NCBI GenBank assembly: GCA_021846795.1
Contig: JAJZWG010000040.1
Coordinates: forward strand, 1-5,747
Direction of reading: 5' to 3'
Source: a bacterium
Lineage (GTDB): Bacteria; Patescibacteriota; Saccharimonadia; Saccharimonadales; UBA4665
Length of the DNA: 5,747 nucleotides
Positions 1 to 5,349 of this stretch are shown here, in pieces. The notes beneath the pieces were generated by a model that saw only the letters and a program-made list of their open reading frames with translations, was not told where the DNA came from and did not search any database. The position numbers and the translations under genes are program-made. The stretch's first letter is position 1, and each line of letters starts with the position of its first letter.

Positions 1-865
1 CCTGTAATAAAGGCACTCCGGCGGCTACTAAAGTAGAGGCAGTTCGAGTAAATCTAGCCATATATAATTTTTGAAATAAATTTTTTAATATTGGTAAAGT
101 TAATTTTAATTTATCAAAAAAAGATCGACCGGTAGTAGTTTTTCGCCAAAAATTAATAAATACCACTACAATCACTACTACTAGACTAACTACCCACCAA
201 TCTGATGTTACAAAATTAGATAAATCTAATAATATTCTAGTTTCTATTGGCAAAGAAGCACCAGGAAAACTAACATAAAGTATTTGAACTTGAGGCAAAA
301 CTTTAACTAACATAAAAATAACTATCGCCAACATAACCAGCAAAACAATCACCGGGTATGTCATCGCACCTCTTAATTTAGAAATAACATCAGCTTCTTT
401 TTCTTGTTGAATGGCAATTCTTTCTAAAGACTTATCTAAAGTACCCGAAGTTTCGCCAGCTGCTACTAAATTTTGAAAAACTGGATTAAAAGTATCTGGG
501 TATTTAGCTAAAGCTGTAGAAAAGGACTGACCCGCTTCAATAGTAGTAATAACATCAGCTAAAATAATTTTTAGTTGATTGGAAGTAGTTTGTTCTTCAA
601 CTGTTCTAATTGCTTGTATTAGTGGCAAACCAGCATTAATTAAAGTACTAAGCTGTCTAGCAAATAAAACTCTATCTTTTGCTCGAACTCGATTTAAAAA
701 TTTGAAAATACCACTTTTAGTAGATTTTGATCGAGTCACTATTAAAGGTGATAAACCTTGAGATTGAATTAATTTAACAGCTGAAAGTTCACTTTCAGCT
801 TCTACAGTAGATTTGATTAGTTCACCTGAACTGCTATTTCTAGCCGTGTAATTATATATAAACAT
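1..865 (-). CDS. pilC: Type IV pilus inner-membrane platform protein PilC, N-terminal 288 codons (3' end beyond window)
   Basis: PilC/GspF-family platform protein: it sits in the cytoplasmic membrane at the centre of the pilus machine and passes motion from the PilB and PilT ATPases to pilin subunits. The frame is open from the ATG at 865 to the window edge, giving 288 of the family's usual ~400 residues. Residues 1-45 form the short N-terminal region. The first T2SSF domain spans about 65-170, with FARQLSTLINAGLPL at 68-82 and the family signature AAGETSGTLD at 135-144. A first membrane segment lies at about 171-190, followed by a P-x-x-Q-x-x-Y motif at 191-197, and a second membrane segment at about 222-240. 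The second T2SSF repeat begins at about 268 (ARFTRTASTLVAAGVPLLQ, 270-288), mirroring the first, and is cut. The start abuts the pilT stop with no gap. A GAGAG stretch just upstream, inside the end of pilT, is a modest ribosome site. The missing part should hold the rest of the second repeat and a last membrane helix. Confidence 0.95.
   Translation of the reverse strand, partial: MFIYNYTARNSSSGELIKSTVEAESELSAVKLIQSQGLSPLIVTRSKSTKSGIFKFLNRVRAKDRVLFARQLSTLINAGLPLIQAIRTVEEQTTSNQLKIILADVITTIEAGQSFSTALAKYPDTFNPVFQNLVAAGETSGTLDKSLERIAIQQEKEADVISKLRGAMTYPVIVLLVMLAIVIFMLVKVLPQVQILYVSFPGASLPIETRILLDLSNFVTSDWWVVSLVVVIVVVFINFWRKTTTGRSFFDKLKLTLPILKNLFQKLYMARFTRTASTLVAAGVPLLQ
779..800 (-). repeat. Perfect inverted repeat early in pilC (possible mRNA hairpin)
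   Basis: On the minus strand the arm AGCTGAAAG is followed by TGAA and then CTTTCAGCT: a 9-bp perfect stem closed by a UGAA loop in the mRNA (a 10-bp palindromic arm if the T-A inside the loop is counted). It lies 66-87 nt into the pilC coding sequence, over codons 22-29 (Glu then Ala-Glu-Ser-Glu-Leu-Ser-Ala). No T-run follows, so it is not a standard terminator. It could slow or modulate translation or protect mRNA, or be coincidence. Confidence 0.5.
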
Positions 866-1933
866 TTACTCTCTCATTAGCCTTTCTAATTCTTCAAAGT
901 CAACGGCAAATTCTTTAGCAGCTTCAAAACTAATAGTACCGTTTTTGATTAAACCAACTAAAGTTTTATCCATTGATTGCATACCAAATTCAGCACCAGT
1001 TTGAATAACAGCTTCTAACTGATGTGACTTACCTTCTCGAATAATATTTCTAACAGCCGGTGTAGCGACTAAAATTTCAGCTGCCGCAATTCTGCCACCA
1101 CCAGTGACTGGTATTAATCTTTGAGAACAAATTGCCATTAAAATATTAGATAGTTGAGCTCTTATTTGAGATTGTTGATGTGGTGGAAAAACGTCAATCA
1201 TTCTATCGATTGATTGACTAGCTGAATTGGTGTGCAACGTAGCAAAAACCAAATGACCTGTTTCAGCAATAGTAATCGCACTTGCAATTGTTTCAAGATC
1301 ACGCATTTCACCTAATAAAACAACATCAGGGTCTTCTCTTAAGGCTGATCGCAGAGCTGCACTAAACGAATAAGTATCATAATGAACTTCTCGTTGCACT
1401 ACAATAGATTTATTAGAAATATGGGTATATTCAATAGGGTCTTCAATAGTAATAATATGCTTAGATTGTTCAAGATTAATTTTTTTAATTAAAGCAGCGA
1501 TAGATGTTGATTTACCAGAACCAGTTGGACCAGTAATTAAAACCAAACCATGAGGATATTCAGCAAATTTATTAACCACCGACGGTAGGCCTAATTGTTC
1601 AACTGATGGTATATCATTATTAATATACCTTAACGCAGCAGCTAAATTACCTCTTTCATGAAAAGCATTAACTCTAAAACGACCCAAATCACCAAAAGCA
1701 AAACTAAAATCAAATTCTTTATCTTTTAAAAGAATTTGTTTTTGATCATCGTCAAGAATGGAAAAAATTAATGCTTCAACACCTTCTTCATCTAAAACAT
1801 TACCAATTGAAGCTGGCGCTAAACTACCATCAATTCTTAACATTGGCTTTAGACCAACTTGAATATGCAAATCAGAGGCTTTTTTCTTAACAACTTCTTC
1901 TAATAATAATTCGATTCTTAAACCATCCTTCAT
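866..1933 (-). CDS. pilT: Type IV pilus retraction ATPase PilT
   Basis: Cytoplasmic hexameric ATPase that powers pilus retraction by acting on PilC. It has 355 residues, the usual PilT size. The N-terminal PAS-like domain carries ASDLHI (19-24) and RIDGSL (33-38), and the arginine-bearing strand GRFRVNAFHERG is at 84-95. The RecA-like core contains Walker A GPTGSGKST (135-143), the Asp box ITIEDPIEYTH (161-171), Walker B DVVLLGEMRD (203-212) and the His box TGHLVFATLHT (225-235). The C-terminal motif AVRNIIRE (293-300) matches the PilT hallmark AIRNLIRE, which is required for retraction and separates PilT from PilB/GspE. The GEMRD form of Walker B is also PilT-like. There is no N-terminal MshEN-type domain, unlike the upstream pilB. 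The ATG lies one base after the pilB stop and follows the best ribosome site in the window. A PilU-type accessory retraction motor is possible but less likely, because this is the only PilT-like gene seen and it sits between pilB and pilC. Confidence 0.97.
   Translation of the reverse strand: MKDGLRIELLLEEVVKKKASDLHIQVGLKPMLRIDGSLAPASIGNVLDEEGVEALIFSILDDDQKQILLKDKEFDFSFAFGDLGRFRVNAFHERGNLAAALRYINNDIPSVEQLGLPSVVNKFAEYPHGLVLITGPTGSGKSTSIAALIKKINLEQSKHIITIEDPIEYTHISNKSIVVQREVHYDTYSFSAALRSALREDPDVVLLGEMRDLETIASAITIAETGHLVFATLHTNSASQSIDRMIDVFPPHQQSQIRAQLSNILMAICSQRLIPVTGGGRIAAAEILVATPAVRNIIREGKSHQLEAVIQTGAEFGMQSMDKTLVGLIKNGTISFEAAKEFAVDFEELERLMRE
869..875 (-). promoter_or_regulatory. Probable ribosome binding site of pilC
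   Basis: GAGAGAG on the minus strand, ending 3 nt before the pilC ATG and formed by the last Arg-Glu codons of pilT. The GAGAG core at 871-875 has a 5-nt spacing. pilC starts on the base right after the pilT TAA, so coupling with pilT is likely. Confidence 0.45.
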
Positions 1934-1934
1934 T

Positions 1935-3710
1935 TTATTGCCCTCCCGATGAAGCTACTCTATCTATTTCTTGAATTGTTGATAATCCTTTTAAAGCTTT
2001 TAAATAACCGTCTTGTCTCATAGTTATCATACCTTCTTTTTGAGCTTGATTTTGAATTTCACTACTAGAAGCTTTTTTTAAAATTAAATCTTGAATTGAA
2101 CTAGTTACTTCAAAAGCTTCGTAAATACCTAACCTCCCCTTAAAACCGCCTGGACTACCAGGAACATTTAAACCTCTTTTTAAAGTATAAGCTTTTTGGT
2201 TAAAAATTGGCAAATTATCATAACCTAAATCTTTAGAAATTTTTTCAACTTCTTCAGATGTTTTAGGTAAAATATCACCAATAGCATCATTAATAGCTGT
2301 TAATTCAATTTTATTGGATTGATATTCTTCATTTTTTTCACCAATTTTTCGAATTAAACGCTGGCCGATAACCACTTTAATAGTACTGGCAATCAAAAAA
2401 GGTTCTACGCCCATATCAAGTAATCTAGGTAAAATACCAGCCGCTGAATTAGTATGAAGTGTTGAAAAAACTAAGTGTCCAGTTAAGGCAGCTTGAACTG
2501 CTAATTCAGCTGTTTCGTGATCTCTAATTTCACCAACCATGATAATGTCTGGATCTTGTCTTAAAATTGATCGTAATCCAGCTGCAAAATTTAAACCAAC
2601 CTCGCTATTAACCTGAATCTGATTAATGCCTGTCATTTTATATTCGACTGGATCTTCCATGGTTACGATATTAACACTGTCATTTTTAACTTCAGACAAT
2701 AAAGCATATAAAGATGTTGATTTACCGGAACCAGTTGGACCTGAAGTTAAAATCATACCTGAACTAGATTTAATATTTTTTCTAACTACCCTTAAAGTTC
2801 GACCATAATAACCCATGTCCTCCAACAATAATGAAGTACCAGTTTTATCAAGCAACCTAATTACAACTTGTTCACCCCAAATAATAGGTGAAATAGCAAT
2901 TCTTAAATCAATTTTTTTATCACCAACTTGTATAGAAAAATCACCGTCTTGAGGTACTCGATGCTCATCAATTTTTAAATTAGATAAAATTTTTATTCTT
3001 GAAATTAAAGAAGCTTCAGTGTTTTTAGGCAATTTCATTAATTCTCGCAAAATACCGTCAATTCTAACTCTTACCCTTAAACTGTCTTCAGTTGGTTCAA
3101 CATGAATATCACTAGCACGATTATTGGCCGCATATTCTAAAATTGAAGATAAAATTTTACTAACTGGAGAATCCTGAACAATAGTTTTTAAATTTTTATC
3201 TACTACTAAATTATTTGAACTTTGATTATTTTGTTGATCGAGTTGAGATAAATCTTGTTGATTAATATTAACTTTATATTGTTTTAAAACGTTTCTAATA
3301 CCTTCTTCACTGGCTAAATATACTTGAATCGATTGATTAATTTTATTAGTTAAAAAATCAATCGCCTGAATATTATCAGCCTCTAACATAGCCACGGCCA
3401 ATTTACCATTTAAAGTGCCGATTGGTACAGCCATAAAATGTTCAGCTAAATCTTGAGGTATAATATCTAAAACTTTTTGACTAACAATCACATTAGTCAA
3501 ATTCACATATGGTAGTTTTTCAATTTTAGCAATATATCTAGTTAACTGTTCATTATTAATATATTTATCATTAATTAAAACACTAACAAAAGAAATATTA
3601 TTTTTTTTAGCTTTATCGATAATTTCATTTAATTGATCAGAAGTTAAAACTTTATCTTCAACTAGATATTTTTCTAACTCTGCCTGAGAAAAAGTAGATA
3701 AAAGACTCAT
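1935..3710 (-). CDS. pilB: Type IV pilus extension (assembly) ATPase PilB
   Basis: GspE/PilB-family ATPase that drives pilus polymerisation from the cytoplasmic face of the membrane. It has 591 residues, close to the usual ~560-590. Residues ~8-145 resemble an N-terminal T2SSE_N/MshEN domain (paired LxxYLVEDKVLT- and LINDKYIN-type segments). A Gln/Asn-rich linker follows (about 148-170). The second N-terminal domain has ASDIHVEP (199-206), RVRIDGIL (214-221) and HRVPQDG (250-256). The ATPase core shows Walker A GPTGSGKST (324-332), Asp box VTMEDPVEY (349-357), Walker B DIIMVGEIRD (388-397) and His box TGHLVFSTLHT (410-420). The GRLGIYE motif at 525-531 is also present. Oddity: the CxxC...CxxC zinc site normally found between QRL (450-452) and GRLGIYE is absent, and the whole protein has no cysteine. 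The start at 3710 is 5 nt after the upstream stop and lacks a Shine-Dalgarno sequence, yet no better start is visible and the N-terminal domain is complete from it. Confidence 0.96.
   Translation of the reverse strand: MSLLSTFSQAELEKYLVEDKVLTSDQLNEIIDKAKKNNISFVSVLINDKYINNEQLTRYIAKIEKLPYVNLTNVIVSQKVLDIIPQDLAEHFMAVPIGTLNGKLAVAMLEADNIQAIDFLTNKINQSIQVYLASEEGIRNVLKQYKVNINQQDLSQLDQQNNQSSNNLVVDKNLKTIVQDSPVSKILSSILEYAANNRASDIHVEPTEDSLRVRVRIDGILRELMKLPKNTEASLISRIKILSNLKIDEHRVPQDGDFSIQVGDKKIDLRIAISPIIWGEQVVIRLLDKTGTSLLLEDMGYYGRTLRVVRKNIKSSSGMILTSGPTGSGKSTSLYALLSEVKNDSVNIVTMEDPVEYKMTGINQIQVNSEVGLNFAAGLRSILRQDPDIIMVGEIRDHETAELAVQAALTGHLVFSTLHTNSAAGILPRLLDMGVEPFLIASTIKVVIGQRLIRKIGEKNEEYQSNKIELTAINDAIGDILPKTSEEVEKISKDLGYDNLPIFNQKAYTLKRGLNVPGSPGGFKGRLGIYEAFEVTSSIQDLILKKASSSEIQNQAQKEGMITMRQDGYLKALKGLSTIQEIDRVASSGGQ
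1941..1947 (-). promoter_or_regulatory. Strong Shine-Dalgarno sequence for pilT, inside the last codons of pilB
   Basis: Read on the minus strand this is GGGAGGG, 7 nt before the pilT ATG, an almost ideal match to the anti-Shine-Dalgarno. It also encodes the Gly-Gly near the C-terminus of PilB (codons GGA GGG). It is the strongest ribosome site in the window and suggests that pilT is translated efficiently in its own right, not only by coupling. Confidence 0.8.
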
Positions 3711-3715
3711 ACTAA

Positions 3716-3964
3716 TTAATTGATAGTTGTAGTAATAAAGGGTTGTTTATTGTTGTTATTGGAAATTTTAATATATGGCGATAGATCAATTGAAGATTTA
3801 TTGAAATATTTTGACTGAGGTTTAGGAAAATAACTTCTAATAACCGGGACTTGTTCGACTTGATTTAAACTTCCTCTTGAAAAGAGGTCTTTGGGTAAAA
3901 TAATAGCCAAAACAATTGAAATAACAACAACTACCAATATTATTAAATAATCACTTTGTTTCAT
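3716..3964 (-). CDS. Small single-pass membrane protein of unknown function in the pilP position of a T4P operon
   Basis: I do not recognise a named family for this 82-residue protein. A hydrophobic helix spans about 6-23 (IILVVVVISIVLAIIL), preceded by a short charged tail (K2, D5). It is followed by a ~58-residue soluble tail with several prolines, a YFNKSSIDLSPYIKI stretch (53-67), an Asn run (69-72) and KQPF (73-76). There is no Cys, so it cannot be a lipoprotein and is not a canonical PilP. It does share with PilP its place after pilO, small size, one N-terminal hydrophobic segment and a low-complexity tail. A coding call is supported by the exact fit between pilO (2-nt gap) and pilB (5-nt gap), the shared strand, and a G-rich ribosome site 5 nt before the ATG. 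A role as an accessory partner of the PilN/PilO ring is inferred from position only. Membrane orientation is not clear from the flanking charges. Confidence 0.85.
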   Translation of the reverse strand: MKQSDYLIILVVVVISIVLAIILPKDLFSRGSLNQVEQVPVIRSYFPKPQSKYFNKSSIDLSPYIKISNNNNKQPFITTTIN

Positions 3965-3966
3965 GC

Positions 3967-4629
3967 TTACCCCACCGTTATATTATGAATTTTAAATTGA
4001 ACAGCTGGTTGATAATAAGTTTGACCGGTTACATTTAATGTTAAGTTATTTTGACTACCAGTAATATTGACATTAATTATATCAATTGGTGTAGTCGACT
4101 CTTTTAAAGTAGTGATTAATTTTTGGATAATTGGATAGGGTGCACTAACGCTAAATTGAAAAGGTATAACATTAACACCGGAACCAACACTATAATTTGA
4201 TGAAGGAGAAGCGTCAGTACCCGAAATACTATTTACCACAACACCCTGACTAGTTAATAAATTTTGAAGTGTTGTTATGAATTGGGTGAAATCATATGAA
4301 CTTGGTAAAGCATCTAAAATAATTTTAGCATTATTGCCACCATTATGACTATTCGGTTGATTACTTTGACCGTTAATAATATTAATCTTAGGGCTAATAA
4401 ATTTTTTATAAGATTTAGTTAAACTATTAACACTGGCATTATCTTCAATTAAATTGTTTAAAGCTTGTTTTTGTAAATCAATTGTTTTTTGTTGATAATT
4501 ATATCTTGCAATTAAACTATTAATTGAACTAATCCCGAAAATTAAAAGAAACAAAGAAACACTTGCAAAAATCACAATTGTTTTAGTGAATTTTTCAATT
4601 TGGTTTTTTTTAACAGATTCGGAGGCCAT
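3967..4629 (-). CDS. pilO: Type IV pilus alignment protein PilO-like
   Basis: A 220-residue single-pass inner-membrane protein with PilO architecture. It has a short cytoplasmic tail rich in Lys (K7, K8, K13, K16), a membrane helix at about 17-38, a helical Gln-rich stretch at about 42-75 that probably forms a coiled coil, and a flexible Gly/Asn-rich loop at about 86-100. A C-terminal ferredoxin-like domain runs from about 103 to 206, with ILDALPSSYDFTQFITTLQNLL (split as ILDALPSSYD at 104-113 and a helix at 114-125), a strand after GVVVNSIS (129-136), a second helix at 166-176, and final strands around 183-203. PilO pairs with PilN outside the membrane to form the alignment ring that links PilM to the rest of the machine. 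The call rests on this domain order plus its position between pilN and pilB; sequence similarity in this family is always low. The ATG is 9 nt after the pilN stop with a weak AAGAGA ribosome site overlapping that stop. Confidence 0.85.
   Translation of the reverse strand: MASESVKKNQIEKFTKTIVIFASVSLFLLIFGISSINSLIARYNYQQKTIDLQKQALNNLIEDNASVNSLTKSYKKFISPKINIINGQSNQPNSHNGGNNAKIILDALPSSYDFTQFITTLQNLLTSQGVVVNSISGTDASPSSNYSVGSGVNVIPFQFSVSAPYPIIQKLITTLKESTTPIDIINVNITGSQNNLTLNVTGQTYYQPAVQFKIHNITVG
3970..3976 (-). promoter_or_regulatory. Probable ribosome binding site of the 82-codon membrane protein gene
   Basis: GGTGGGG on the minus strand, 5 nt before the ATG at 3964, within the last codons of pilO (Val-Gly). 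It is not a perfect GGAGG, but it is the only G-rich run nearby in very AT-rich DNA and supports this small gene being translated from this start. Confidence 0.55.
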
Positions 4630-4634
4630 TTTAT

Positions 4635-4640
4635 TCTCTT
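4635..4640 (-). promoter_or_regulatory. Weak ribosome binding site of pilO
   Basis: AAGAGA on the minus strand, 5 nt before the pilO ATG and overlapping the pilN TAA. The match is partial, so pilO translation probably leans on ribosomes finishing pilN. Confidence 0.45.
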
Positions 4641-5349
4641 ATTTATTATTAACTTTAATATTATTAGGATTATTCTTAAAAATTACAGTTGGTTGGTCTA
4701 AAATTGAACGAGTAGTAATCAAATTTGGTACATTTAAATGAATACTATCTTGATTATTAAAAATATCACTATTGAAATTAAAAGTAATAGTATAGGTTGC
4801 ATTTTGATTGGGATTACTGGAAGCACTATTATAAGAAAAACTACTCAATAATACATTAGAAAAAGCCAATTTTGTTTGTTTTTTATTATTATTAAAATAA
4901 AAATTAGTGTATTTTAAAGTATCTACGAATTGATTAACCGTACTAAAGCTATTAGAAGAACCCTGAATGCTAAATGAATCACTAGCAAAATTAAGATTAA
5001 TTTGAGAAATATAAGCTTTAGTTGGTGTTAATTGATTTAAATAACCAAATAATCTGTTAACGCTAGGTAATTTAGCTTCAATATTAGGTAAACTTGATAA
5101 TTGATTTTGAATAGTTAAAATTCTATTTAAACTAGTATTACCCGTTAAACGAGAACTATCGGTTTGAACAGTTTGATTAATATTATTAAGTTGATTTTTT
5201 TGAATCACACTGACTAAAATAAATAAGCCAATAAAAACAATTAAAATAACCGAAGAAACTATTAGAGAAACAAAAACAACTATCTTCTTTAAAAATTGAA
5301 CTCTTAAAAATTCTTTTTTAACGCTTGGTATTAAGTTAAATTCAATCAT
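4639..5349 (-). CDS. pilN: Type IV pilus alignment protein PilN-like, with C-terminal extension
   Basis: A 236-residue single-pass membrane protein, slightly longer than typical PilN (~180-200). The N-terminus begins with FNLIP (4-8), matching the PilN INLLP motif by which its cytoplasmic tail binds PilM. Basic residues (K11, K12, R16, K21, K22) precede a strongly hydrophobic helix at about 22-49, indicating N-in topology. A helical segment follows (about 50-95), then a ferredoxin-like domain from about 96 to 195 (LFGYLNQLTPTKAYISQINL at 100-119, a helix at 135-146, and a terminal strand YTITFNF at 186-192). The domain is interrupted by an Asn/Ser-rich insert at about 172-183. After the fold ends, a Pro/Asn-rich tail of about 38 residues (199-236) remains. 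The start codon overlaps the pilM stop by 4 nt (ATGA), a sign of translational coupling with its binding partner. An AGAGG ribosome site lies 5 nt upstream. Confidence 0.88.
   Translation of the reverse strand: MIEFNLIPSVKKEFLRVQFLKKIVVFVSLIVSSVILIVFIGLFILVSVIQKNQLNNINQTVQTDSSRLTGNTSLNRILTIQNQLSSLPNIEAKLPSVNRLFGYLNQLTPTKAYISQINLNFASDSFSIQGSSNSFSTVNQFVDTLKYTNFYFNNNKKQTKLAFSNVLLSSFSYNSASSNPNQNATYTITFNFNSDIFNNQDSIHLNVPNLITTRSILDQPTVIFKNNPNNIKVNNK

Noticed and set aside
579..761. Plus-strand open frame of 60 codons
   Set aside because: It lies wholly antisense within the well-supported pilC coding region, has no recognisable domain, and is explained by the strand opposite a conserved gene.
1194..1218. 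Inverted repeat with 8-bp arms (GTCAATCA / TGATTGAC, arms starting at 1193) and a 10-base loop inside pilT
   Set aside because: Arms of 8 bp at this spacing are expected by chance once or more in a window of this size and AT content, and no T-run or gene boundary is nearby.
866..1933. pilT as a second extension ATPase or a general secretion GspE
   Set aside because: It is too short, has no MshEN-type domain, and carries the retraction-specific AVRNIIRE motif.
2626..2808. Plus-strand open frame of 60 codons
   Set aside because: It is antisense to the pilB Walker A and Asp-box region; the protein has no family features and the opposite strand is clearly coding.
3716..3964. The small protein as a true PilP lipoprotein
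   Set aside because: There is no cysteine and hence no lipobox, and no clear PilP C-terminal beta domain; 82 residues is about half the normal length.
5346..5348. Possible recoding of TGA as Gly (Gracilibacteria/Absconditabacteria code)
   Set aside because: TGA ends pilM right at the family's conserved C-terminus (GLAQR plus two residues), overlaps the next start in ATGA form, and no in-frame TGA interrupts any of the conserved genes.
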